8,619 nucleotides of DNA from positions 1 to 8,619 of the forward strand of contig DXDC01000099.1 in assembly GCA_019115685.1 (NCBI GenBank), in the 5' to 3' direction. Position 1 is the first letter of the stretch, and each line of letters begins with the position of its first letter. This DNA is from Candidatus Agrococcus pullicola. Its GTDB lineage: Bacteria; Actinomycetota; Actinomycetes; Actinomycetales; Microbacteriaceae. The notes beneath the pieces were generated by a model. That model searched no databases, was not told the origin of the DNA, and saw only the letters and a list, made by a program, of their open reading frames with translations. The translations under genes and the position numbers were made by a program. Positions 1 to 6,059 of this stretch are shown piece by piece.

Positions 1-1
1 G

Positions 2-184
2 TTACGCAAACCATGCAAAGCGCGTCGGTTCATCGACCGACTGCGAGAAGACAGGGGTGATGTGCCCGGCTGGGTGTTGATCTGTCTCATGACGGCGGGC
101 ATCGTGATCCTGCTCTGGGGCGTTGCGGGCCCGGCGCTCACGGGTGTGTTCGAACAGGCTATCGACCGCGTCACGAGCTTCTGA
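2..184 (+). CDS. Partial Flp/pilin-like small membrane protein of a tad cluster (5' end outside window)
   Basis: This is the 3' part (60 codons plus TGA) of a short reading frame that is open at the left edge. No ATG lies in frame before the hydrophobic segment, so the start is probably outside the window. The visible protein has a basic and acidic leader ending in DRGDVPGW, one transmembrane helix at about visible residues 23-48, and a short tail FEQAIDRVTSF. The leader-Gly-helix layout matches the type IVb pilin and TadE-like proteins encoded just downstream, so a membrane-anchored (pseudo)pilin or Flp-like role is likely. The glutamate usually five residues after the processing glycine is not present: Trp is at that place. 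Function is inferred from context and architecture; no family signature is decisive. It ends 56 bp before the next start and is probably in the same operon. Confidence 0.55.
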   Translation, partial: LRKPCKARRFIDRLREDRGDVPGWVLICLMTAGIVILLWGVAGPALTGVFEQAIDRVTSF

Positions 185-230
185 CGTCCGAGCCGAGAGC
201 CGGGTACGAAACCGTGTAGATGGAAGGGGC

Positions 231-236
231 AGGTGA
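231..236 (+). promoter_or_regulatory. Shine-Dalgarno site that decides the first TadE start
   Basis: AGGTGA lies 4 nt before a GTG at 241, preceded by a purine run GGAAGGGG at 222-229. The in-frame ATG at 220 has no comparable purine site upstream. The downstream genes at 602 and 1042 also use GTG with GGAGGGG (591-597) and GGAGGTG (1030-1036) sites 4-5 nt away, so GTG at 241 is the better start. Confidence 0.5.
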
Positions 237-240
237 ACCA

Positions 241-624
241 GTGCGCAGGCTGTTCTCCGACCGGGGCTCGGCGACCGTCGAGTTCACGCTCGTCGCGGCC
301 TTGCTCGTGCTGGTCGTCGTGTCCGTCATGCAGTTGTCGCTGGGGCTTTACGTGCGCAATGTCGTCGTCGATGCGTGCGGGGAGGGAGCACGGTACGGCG
401 CACTTCTCGGAGGCGATGGCGAAGCGGCGGCACAGAGAACGCGCGATCTCATAACAAGAGCCGTGAACTCGGAATACGCCGGTGACGTCACCGTGCGCTA
501 CGAGACGATCAACGGCATCGACACGGTCGTCGTCACGGCCCGCACCCCGATTCCTGTCATAGGGCTGCTCGGAGTCGCCGAAATATCTGCGGAGGGGCAC
601 GGTGTTCTGGAAACGCTGGACTGA
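241..624 (+). CDS. TadE-family pseudopilin-like protein
   Basis: A 127-residue small membrane protein resembling TadE-family minor pseudopilins of the tight-adherence (Flp type IVb pilus) machinery. The N-terminus reads RRLFSDRGSATVEF: a basic leader, a glycine, and a glutamate at +5 after it, the pattern recognised by TadV-type prepilin peptidases. One transmembrane helix follows at about residues 15-38. Residues 39-127 are a short soluble domain expected outside the membrane, including a DACGEGARYGAL stretch typical of TadE proteins. I chose GTG 241 because of its Shine-Dalgarno site; ATG 220 would add seven residues. The stop lies 23 nt inside the next gene, which suggests translational coupling. 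Assignment to TadE rather than TadF is by length and motif only. Confidence 0.78.
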   Translation: MRRLFSDRGSATVEFTLVAALLVLVVVSVMQLSLGLYVRNVVVDACGEGARYGALLGGDGEAAAQRTRDLITRAVNSEYAGDVTVRYETINGIDTVVVTARTPIPVIGLLGVAEISAEGHGVLETLD

Positions 625-1045
625 AGACGATGGAACGGCATCCCTCGAATTCATCACCGTCGGCATGCTGCTGTCCGTGCCGCTGGTCTACTTGATCGTC
701 GCGCTCGCACAGATTCAGGCAGGCGCGCTCGCGGCCGAAGGGGCGGCGCGCAATGCCGCACGCACGATCGCCATGCACGGGGAGGCCGGATTCGAATCAG
801 CGGAGGTGACAACGCTGCTCGCTCTGACCGACGCGGGCTTTGACGACACCGACGCTGAACTCACGGTCGACTGCGGCGAACTCGACTGCGAGCAATTGGG
901 AGGCACCGTCACGGTGACAATTGCGTTCGTCGTGCCCCTTCCGCTGGTACCACCCGTCCTCGATCTCGACACCGCACTCGGCATCCCCGTTGAAGCGACG
1001 GCGACGCAGCCGGTCTCGGAACACATCACGGAGGTGCAACCGTGA
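602..1045 (+). CDS. Second TadE-family pseudopilin-like protein
   Basis: A 147-residue protein with the same layout as its upstream neighbour: charged leader MFWKRWTEDD, glycine 11, then TASLEF with Glu at +5, and a transmembrane helix at about residues 17-40. After the helix comes the Ala-rich GALAAEGAARNAART segment (about 41-55), common in TadE-like proteins. The soluble part is acidic and carries two cysteines (C91, C96) that could form a disulfide. The start is GTG with GGAGGGG 4 nt upstream, inside the end of the previous gene. Its stop overlaps the next start by 4 nt (GTGA). It is probably a minor pilin or assembly factor of the same Tad pilus; the exact role is inferred from family and context. 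Confidence 0.78.
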   Translation: MFWKRWTEDDGTASLEFITVGMLLSVPLVYLIVALAQIQAGALAAEGAARNAARTIAMHGEAGFESAEVTTLLALTDAGFDDTDAELTVDCGELDCEQLGGTVTVTIAFVVPLPLVPPVLDLDTALGIPVEATATQPVSEHITEVQP

Positions 1046-1485
1046 AGCGGCTGCGGCGCGCGGTGCACGGAGACGATGGCAGCAGCCTGATCCTGACAAT
1101 CGGTATGGGGCTGCTGGCGCTCCTACTGATTCTGGTCGTAACGGCTGCCACCAGCATGCTGATCGAACGCAAGCGGCTGTTCACGATTGCAGACGGCGCC
1201 GCTCTTGTCGCAGCGGAATCGTTCAGCCTCGAGTATGTCTACGACGGCGACGGTACTCCGCAGCCGCAACTCACGCAGCCCGAGATGGAGCGGTCGGTGG
1301 AAGCCTGGCTCGAGACGCTCGGTGAAAGCGACGGCGTACGTATCGTCGATGTGCGGTCGGAAGACGGCGAGACAGCGTCCGTGATGCTCGAGACTCGATG
1401 GCAACCGTTCTTCATTACCTGGATCGCCCCGGACGGTATAGCGATTCGTGTCACGGCCACGGCTCGAAGCGTTTTCGGCCAGTAG
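1042..1485 (+). CDS. TadG-like pilus-associated membrane protein
   Basis: A 147-residue protein starting at GTG 1042 with a strong GGAGGTG site 5 nt upstream and a 4-nt overlap with the preceding gene. The N-terminus is MKRLRRAVHGDDGSSLIL, followed by a transmembrane helix at about residues 15-40. The helix runs into ERKRLFTIADGAALVAAE, the post-helix motif seen in TadG/TadE-like proteins (often written as ADAAALAAA). The rest (about 60-147) is a small extracytoplasmic domain. It is far shorter than classical TadG, which carries a von Willebrand-type domain, so it is better seen as the short actinobacterial TadE/G-like third member of the cluster. It lacks the Glu at +5 after the leader glycine found in the two upstream genes. 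It is the last gene of the operon; a convergent gene follows. Confidence 0.72.
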   Translation: MKRLRRAVHGDDGSSLILTIGMGLLALLLILVVTAATSMLIERKRLFTIADGAALVAAESFSLEYVYDGDGTPQPQLTQPEMERSVEAWLETLGESDGVRIVDVRSEDGETASVMLETRWQPFFITWIAPDGIAIRVTATARSVFGQ

Positions 1486-1655
1486 ATACCCCCTGTTCTA
1501 CGCCACCTCTTGTGAAGCGTCTGGGACGTGCCGAAGAACAGTTGGCGTTCTCGGTTCACGAGGGTGATGCCGAGCTGCTCAAGACGGTCACACGGGCATT
1601 ACGGTATGGATGATCGCCGAATATCACCAGCGGCTCGTCAATACCCGGGAACGCA

Positions 1656-2918
1656 CTAGTCCAAATCGTCGTCGCTTGATGCGTTGCTCGTGTTCTGAGC
1701 CCCTGGAACCGTGCGGATCAGGATCACCGCACCCAGCACGCATATCGCCGCCATGCCACCGGCCGCGAAGGAGATGGACGCGACCTGCACGATCCCCGAG
1801 ATCGTGACGGGAGCGAGCGCGGAGCCGGAATTCGTCACGAGTCGCCAAGCGCCGAGGAACGGGGCGGGGCTCACGGGGTCGGCGAGATCGGAGCCGAGGG
1901 TCATCAGGATGCCGGAGCCGATGCCGTTCGCCAGGGCGAGCATCCCGGCCGCGACAATCCACGTGGTGATGGCGTAGGGAACGTCGTGCGTGAACGTGAG
2001 GAGCAGGAAGCCGGTGCCCAGCCCGAGAATGCTGGGAACAACCGCCCACATCCGGCCGAAGCGATCCATGATCCAGCCTGACGCGAAGAAGAGGGCGAAA
2101 TCGACGATGCCGGCGAGGCCGATCACGATGCCGGTCGTTGTCGCGTCGACACCGATGGAAACCGCCCAGAGTGGCACCAGGAGCGTTCGCGCGTTCCTAG
2201 CGAAGGCCATGAGGGCGGCGCCGACGCCCACTGTTGCGAGCGTGCGTGCGTTGGCCCTGAGCGTGGGCAGAATGCCGCGCGAAGCCGCGGCTGCGTTGCG
2301 CTGTCCTGCGCGGGCCGGATCGGACGAGAACGTCGTGGTCGGATCCGGCAGGAAGAACAGTATGACGACAGCGATCAGTGCTCCTACGCCGAATACCGCA
2401 AGGCTCACGCGAGTTTCAGCACCGAGCGCGAACAGCGCTGATGAGATGAGCGGGCCGATCGCGACGCCGAGTCTGAACGTGCCTCCGAGTGTGGCGAGCG
2501 AGCGCGCACGGTAGCGATACGGCACGAACGTGGTCATGAACGCGTGCCTGGCAAGTGAGAAGACGGCCGTGCCGAGCCCCGCTGCGAGGATGCACGCGGC
2601 AAGCTGCCACCACTCGGTTGCGAAGAACGCCAACCCCAGGAAGACGAGCACGGTGAGACCCGCGTAGATCATCGTCGCACGCTCGCCGAACTTTGCGACC
2701 AGAGCCCCTCCAGGGACCGATCCCAAGAGTTCGCCGATCGTGGCCATCGCCGCAACGATGCCGGCGATGGCGAGGGAGGCCCCCATGTCGCGTGCCAGCA
2801 GCGGAATGAACGGGATCAGCGCGCCCTGACCGATCGCGAACGCGATGGTCGGCGCGAATACGGCGATGGCCACGGAGCGGAACGGGAATCGATCTCCTTC
2901 GCGTTCGTCTCCTGTCAC
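1656..2918 (-). CDS. Major facilitator superfamily (MFS) transporter, 12 TM
   Basis: A 420-residue integral membrane protein of the MFS, the usual length for a 12-helix transporter. Helices fall at about 14-38, 48-68, 82-100, 104-124, 145-165, 170-190, then 226-250, 262-284, 290-310, 315-338, 358-380 and 383-403, with the long central cytoplasmic loop at 191-224. A motif A-like loop [11 protein letters not shown] (70-80) joins TM2 and TM3, and its second-half counterpart [11 protein letters not shown] is at 280-290. The C-terminus is short and acidic (SSDDDLD). The general look is of drug or metabolite efflux, but the substrate cannot be read from the sequence. GTG 2918 is the first possible start: an in-frame TAG lies four codons upstream. 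There is no Shine-Dalgarno sequence, but a TAGGCT box sits 6 nt before it, which suggests a leaderless transcript. It is divergent from prfB and convergent with the tad cluster. Confidence 0.88.
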   Translation of the reverse strand: MTGDEREGDRFPFRSVAIAVFAPTIAFAIGQGALIPFIPLLARDMGASLAIAGIVAAMATIGELLGSVPGGALVAKFGERATMIYAGLTVLVFLGLAFFATEWWQLAACILAAGLGTAVFSLARHAFMTTFVPYRYRARSLATLGGTFRLGVAIGPLISSALFALGAETRVSLAVFGVGALIAVVILFFLPDPTTTFSSDPARAGQRNAAAASRGILPTLRANARTLATVGVGAALMAFARNARTLLVPLWAVSIGVDATTTGIVIGLAGIVDFALFFASGWIMDRFGRMWAVVPSILGLGTGFLLLTFTHDVPYAITTWIVAAGMLALANGIGSGILMTLGSDLADPVSPAPFLGAWRLVTNSGSALAPVTISGIVQVASISFAAGGMAAICVLGAVILIRTVPGAQNTSNASSDDDLD

Positions 2919-2924
2919 ATTCGA

Positions 2925-2930
2925 AGCCTA
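2925..2930 (-). promoter_or_regulatory. Candidate -10 box for the MFS gene (leaderless)
   Basis: On the minus strand TAGGCT fits the actinobacterial -10 consensus TANNNT and is separated from the GTG start by only 6 nt. Transcription would then begin at or near the start codon. No convincing -35 element was seen. The call rests on spacing and the absence of a Shine-Dalgarno site. Confidence 0.42.
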
Positions 2931-2992
2931 CGCCAGGGCGGGTGCGGTCGGCTCGCTCTACGCGGTTGGTTCTCGTGGCCCGGCGCGGCCGT

Positions 2993-2998
2993 TAGGCT
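2993..2998 (+). promoter_or_regulatory. Candidate -10 box for prfB (leaderless)
   Basis: TAGGCT lies 8 nt before the prfB ATG, and no purine-rich ribosome site is present between them. It is the same hexamer as on the opposite strand for the divergent MFS gene, 62 bp away. The nearest -35-like TTGGTT (2966-2971) is 21 nt upstream, which is too far for a standard spacer, so the -35 is unassigned. Confidence 0.42.
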
Positions 2999-3006
2999 GG
3001 TCAATC

Positions 3007-4122
3007 ATGAGCGAAATCGACATCAGTCACGATCTCAGCGAGCTTCGAACGACCTTCTCGCACATCCGTGCGGTCGTCGACACGGAGGCCCTGGAGCGTG
3101 ACATCGCCGAGCTCAGCGAACGAGCCGGAGCTCCCGATCTCTGGGATGACCCCGACTCGGCCCAGCAGGTCACGAGCGCTCTGAGCCATAAGCAGGCGCG
3201 ACTCAAACGGATCGTCGATACCGAACAGCGCATCGACGACCTCGAGGTGCTTGCAGAGCTCGCGAACGAAGAGAATGACGATTCGGCGAAAAGTGACGTT
3301 CGCAGGGAACTCGCCGCGCTGCAGAAGACGATCAGCGACATGGAGATCCAGACGCTGTTGGATGGCGAATTCGACGAGCTTCCGGCGGTCGTCACGATCC
3401 GGGCGGGTGCGGGCGGAGTCGACGCGAGCGATTTCGCTGAGATGCTGCTGCGCATGTATCTGCGGTATGCCGAACAGCACGGGATGCCCGTCACGGTGCA
3501 CGATACGTCCTACGCGGAAGAGGCGGGCATCAAGTCCGCGTCGTTCGAGGTCGACGCACCGTATGCGTTCGGCAATCTCTCCGTTGAGGCCGGCACCCAC
3601 CGTTTGGTTCGCATGAGCCCGTTCAACTCGGCGGGCAAACGACAGACGAGCTTTGCTGCCGTCGAGGTTGTGCCGCTCTTCGAGCAGACCGATGAGATCG
3701 ACATCCCCGAGAACGATATCCGCGTCGATGTCTTCCGTTCTTCAGGACCGGGCGGTCAGAGCGTCAACACGACAGACTCAGCGGTCCGGATTACCCACCT
3801 GCCAACCGGCATTGTGGTCTCAATGCAGAACGAGAAGAGTCAGATCCAGAACCGGGCGGCGGCGATGCGAGTGCTCCAATCCCGCTTGCTGCTCGTGAAG
3901 CGCGAGGAGGAAGCGGCCCGGAAGAAGGAGCTCGCAGGCACGATCTCGGCCAGCTGGGGAGACCAGATGCGTTCGTATGTTCTCGCGCCGTATCAAATGG
4001 TCAAGGATCTCCGCACGAATCACGAAGTGAACAATCCGAGCCATGTATTCGATGGTGATCTCGACGGCTTCATCGCGGCCGGCATCCGGTGGCGCAAACA
4101 GCAGCAGCTTGAGGATGATTAG
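3007..4122 (+). CDS. prfB: Peptide chain release factor 2 (RF2)
   Basis: A 371-residue class I release factor that recognises UGA and UAA stop codons on the ribosome and triggers peptidyl-tRNA hydrolysis. The RF2-specific anticodon tripeptide Ser-Pro-Phe is at residues 204-206 ([15 protein letters not shown]). The universal catalytic GGQ is at 249-251 ([20 protein letters not shown]). The N-terminal helical domain (about 1-120) and the [18 protein letters not shown] stretch (134-151) are typical of the family, and the length is normal. The frame is continuous from ATG 3007, so the UGA-dependent +1 frameshift known from E. coli prfB is absent. ATG 3007 was chosen because it matches the RF2 N-terminus; a longer in-frame opening to 2845 would run antisense into the MFS gene. 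It sits upstream of ftsEX, as is usual in actinobacteria, but is separated from it by 81 bp. Confidence 0.97.
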   Translation: MSEIDISHDLSELRTTFSHIRAVVDTEALERDIAELSERAGAPDLWDDPDSAQQVTSALSHKQARLKRIVDTEQRIDDLEVLAELANEENDDSAKSDVRRELAALQKTISDMEIQTLLDGEFDELPAVVTIRAGAGGVDASDFAEMLLRMYLRYAEQHGMPVTVHDTSYAEEAGIKSASFEVDAPYAFGNLSVEAGTHRLVRMSPFNSAGKRQTSFAAVEVVPLFEQTDEIDIPENDIRVDVFRSSGPGGQSVNTTDSAVRITHLPTGIVVSMQNEKSQIQNRAAAMRVLQSRLLLVKREEEAARKKELAGTISASWGDQMRSYVLAPYQMVKDLRTNHEVNNPSHVFDGDLDGFIAAGIRWRKQQQLEDD

Positions 4123-4131
4123 CGGGCCGGC

Positions 4132-4169
4132 GCGACAGGTTATTTCGCCGATTGCGGAGCGCCTGTCGC
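4132..4169 (+). repeat. Inverted repeat between prfB and ftsE
   Basis: GCGACAGG (4132-4139) is perfectly repeated in inverse as CCTGTCGC (4162-4169), with a 22-nt loop. As RNA it would form an 8-bp GC-rich stem just after prfB. No U-tract follows, so it is not a standard intrinsic terminator. The right arm ends 20 nt before the candidate ftsE -10 box, so it covers the place where a -35 or an operator would be. It may be a terminator-like hairpin or a protein-binding dyad. Confidence 0.45.
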
Positions 4170-4189
4170 TACATGGGGCGCGGCGTGCG

Positions 4190-4195
4190 TAGCTT
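4190..4195 (+). promoter_or_regulatory. Candidate -10 box for ftsE (leaderless)
   Basis: TAGCTT fits TANNNT and lies 8 nt before the ftsE ATG, the same spacing as the box before prfB. No Shine-Dalgarno sequence is present in the intervening GTACGTCG. No clear -35 element was seen. It would give ftsEX its own promoter independent of prfB. Confidence 0.4.
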
Positions 4196-4203
4196 GTACG
4201 TCG

Positions 4204-4983
4204 ATGATCCTCTTCGACAACGTCTCTAAGACTTACCGGCGTAAGGCACGCCCTGCCCTCAACGAGGTCTCCCTCGAGATTCAGGCCGGCGAGTTCGTGT
4301 TTCTCGTCGGGGCTTCCGGCTCGGGTAAGAGCACCGTGATTCGCATGATCATGCGCGAGGAGCGCCCCAATTCAGGCGACATCCACGTCCTGGGCCAACG
4401 ACTGGCATCGATCCCGACGCGAAAAGTGCCGTTCTTCCGTCGTAATCTCGGCGTCGTGTTTCAGGATTTCCGGCTGCTGCGAAACAAGACGGTCTATGAG
4501 AACGTGGCTTTCACACTGCAGGTCATCGGTAAGAGTCGCGGCTTCATCTCCGAGGCCGTGCCCGATGTTCTGCAGATCGTCGGTCTTGCCGGAAAAGCAT
4601 CCAGGTTTCCGCACGAACTCTCCGGCGGTGAGCAGCAGCGCGTCGCGATCGCAAGAGCTGTTGTCAATAAACCCCCGATTCTCCTAGCCGACGAGCCGAC
4701 GGGAAACCTCGACCCGACAACCAGCGCGGGCATCATGGCGCTGTTGGCGAGGATCAACGAGGGCGGGACGACCGTCGTCATGGCAACGCACGAAGCCTCC
4801 ATCGTCGATGCCATGCAGCGACGGGTCATCGAACTCGACTCCGGCAAAGTGGTTCGCGACGAGAAGTCCGGTACGTACGGCGTGTCGGTCGCTGCGACCG
4901 GATCCAGCGGGAAGGCCCCCGAGAGTCGAGGCGGTAAGAAGACTGCCGCGAAGAAGAAGAGCGAGAAGGGGGCGGAAGCATGA
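4204..4983 (+). CDS. ftsE: Cell division ATP-binding protein FtsE
   Basis: The cytoplasmic ATPase of the FtsEX complex, which works with the membrane protein FtsX at the division site; in the family, ATP hydrolysis drives activation of peptidoglycan hydrolases outside the membrane. All ABC motifs are present: Walker A GASGSGKST (36-44), Q-loop Gln87 (VFQDFRLL), signature LSGGEQQR (139-146), Walker B ILLADE (159-164), D-loop NLD (168-170) and H-loop His196 (MATHEA). The core ends near residue 222. A further tail of about 37 residues follows, ending in a Lys/Ala-rich segment GGKKTAAKKKSEKGAEA; the total of 259 is longer than the roughly 220-230 usual for FtsE. The tail's purine-rich codons also provide a ribosome site (AAGGGGG) for ftsX. 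The start ATG 4204 has no Shine-Dalgarno site. The stop overlaps the ftsX start as ATGA. Confidence 0.97.
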   Translation: MILFDNVSKTYRRKARPALNEVSLEIQAGEFVFLVGASGSGKSTVIRMIMREERPNSGDIHVLGQRLASIPTRKVPFFRRNLGVVFQDFRLLRNKTVYENVAFTLQVIGKSRGFISEAVPDVLQIVGLAGKASRFPHELSGGEQQRVAIARAVVNKPPILLADEPTGNLDPTTSAGIMALLARINEGGTTVVMATHEASIVDAMQRRVIELDSGKVVRDEKSGTYGVSVAATGSSGKAPESRGGKKTAAKKKSEKGAEA

Positions 4984-5891
4984 GAGCTGCGCTTGTTCTC
5001 CGTGAGGTGTGGACGGGCCTTCGCCGCAACATGTCCATGGTCATCTCGGTCATCCTCGTCACATTCATCTCCCTGACGTTCGTCGGCTCGGCGATGCTGT
5101 TGCAGAGCCAGATCAACCAGATGAAGGGCTTCTGGTACGACCGCGCGCAAGTGGCCATCTACTTCTGCAACGACGGGGACACCGGAGACCAGTGTGCCGG
5201 CGAAGCCACCGAGGAGGATATCGCCGCGGTCGAAGCAGTTCTTGAATCAGAGGCTATTGAACCCTTCGTGCGCAATTTCGAATTCGAGGACCGCCCCCAG
5301 GCACTCGAGAATTTCCAACGCCAGTTCGCCGGAACCCAGGCCGTGGAGTTCGCCACAGAGGACTCCATGAGCAGAGCCCTGCGCGTGCAACCCAGTAGCC
5401 CCGCCGACGCTTCAGTCGTTGCGGAGGCGACGCGATCGATGCCGGGAGTACTGGAAGTGCAGGATCAGAGGCGGTTGCTCGAGCCGATCTTCAACGCGTT
5501 GAACATCGCGAGCCTGGCCGCGGTTGTTATTGCAGCGATCATGCTCGTGGCAGCGGTTCTGCTCATATCGACAACTATTCGACTGTCCGCGTATTCGAGA
5601 CAGCGAGAACTCGGCATTATGCGCCTCGTCGGTGCCTCTAACCGTTTCATTCAAACGCCGTTCATTCTCGAGGGAGTCATCGCGGCACTCATAGGGTCGC
5701 TGCTTGCCAGCGGTGCGATTCTCGCGCTTGTCCAGTGGGGCGTGCAGGGATATCTGGCTCCGGCACTGCCGACCTATCCGCTTGTGACGGTCGACGCCGC
5801 GCTATTGGTCGTGCCAGTCCTGTTAGCCATCGGAGTGGCTCTGTCCGCCATCGCGGCAGCCGTCGCGATTCGTCGTTACCTTCGCGTGTAG
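4980..5891 (+). CDS. ftsX: Cell division membrane protein FtsX
   Basis: The permease-like partner of FtsE, 303 residues. It has the FtsX topology: a cytoplasmic N-terminus (MRAALVLREVWTGLRRN), TM1 at about 18-42, a large extracytoplasmic domain at about 43-172, then TM2 (about 174-197), TM3 (about 228-251) and TM4 (about 272-297). The cytoplasmic segment RQRELGIMRLVGAS (207-220) between TM2 and TM3 is the coupling motif common to FtsX/MacB-type permeases. In actinobacteria the extracytoplasmic domain contacts a NlpC/P60 hydrolase such as RipC; that partner is not in the window. Two cysteines in this domain, C63 and C72, could form a small disulfide loop. The start overlaps the ftsE stop by 4 nt, with AAGGGGG 8 nt upstream, so the pair is translationally coupled. 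Confidence 0.96.
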   Translation: MRAALVLREVWTGLRRNMSMVISVILVTFISLTFVGSAMLLQSQINQMKGFWYDRAQVAIYFCNDGDTGDQCAGEATEEDIAAVEAVLESEAIEPFVRNFEFEDRPQALENFQRQFAGTQAVEFATEDSMSRALRVQPSSPADASVVAEATRSMPGVLEVQDQRRLLEPIFNALNIASLAAVVIAAIMLVAAVLLISTTIRLSAYSRQRELGIMRLVGASNRFIQTPFILEGVIAALIGSLLASGAILALVQWGVQGYLAPALPTYPLVTVDAALLVVPVLLAIGVALSAIAAAVAIRRYLRV

Positions 5892-5896
5892 CCCCC

Positions 5897-5912
5897 CGGT
5901 GCGTTGGCATCG
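5897..5912 (+). terminator. Weak hairpin after ftsX, possible terminator
   Basis: CGGTGC (5897-5902) can pair with GCATCG (5907-5912), including one G-U pair, around a GTTG loop, 6 nt after the ftsX stop. No U-tract follows. It is short and could be chance; it is listed because no better terminator for ftsEX is visible. Confidence 0.2.
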
Positions 5913-5955
5913 ACCGCGGCACTTCGATCTCAGACGCTGTTTACCGATGATGGGG

Positions 5956-6018
5956 GAGTCGGACACCTTCCCGTTACACAAAGTCGATTGAGTCGGACCC
6001 GGCTTTAGAACCTTCCCG
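5956..6018 (+). repeat. Duplicated short direct repeats upstream of the LTD gene
   Basis: GAGTCGGAC occurs at 5956-5964 and 5990-5998. ACCTTCCCG occurs at 5965-5973 and 6010-6018. The two motifs keep the same order in both copies, so the leader contains an imperfect tandem duplication of a two-part unit. The second ACCTTCCCG also lies in a small hairpin, GAACC-TTCCC-GGTTC (6008-6022). This arrangement resembles a tandem operator or an RNA leader element, but no regulator can be named. Confidence 0.45.
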
Positions 6019-6059
6019 GTTCGAGCCGCGTCCCTTGTCTCGGCTATCAACGGAGTACT

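Noticed and set aside
1493..1548. H-type pseudoknot formed by the two interleaved repeats
   Set aside because: The connecting loops would be 0 and 1 nt, too short to span stems of 7 and 6 bp, so both stems cannot form together in the classical way.
1550..1574. CTCGG/CCGAG hairpin as a terminator for the tad cluster
   Set aside because: Only 5 bp with a 15-nt loop and no U-tract on either strand.
1990..2514. 174-codon frame on the + strand inside the MFS gene
   Set aside because: Low-complexity composition (Ala, Pro, Arg, Ser, Thr) typical of the antisense shadow of a GC-rich membrane protein gene; the MFS frame opposite has clear helices and motifs.
2845..3006. In-frame 54-codon N-terminal extension of prfB
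   Set aside because: It runs antisense through the start of the MFS gene, does not look like an RF2 N-terminus, and ATG 3007 gives the normal RF2 length with a leaderless-type promoter before it.
3007..3100. Programmed +1 frameshift site of prfB
   Set aside because: No in-frame stop and no CTTTGA slip site occur near codon 25; the frame is continuous from the ATG.
3001..3600. 199-codon minus-strand frame opposite prfB
   Set aside because: It is the antisense shadow of a strongly conserved gene, without a recognisable domain or ribosome site.
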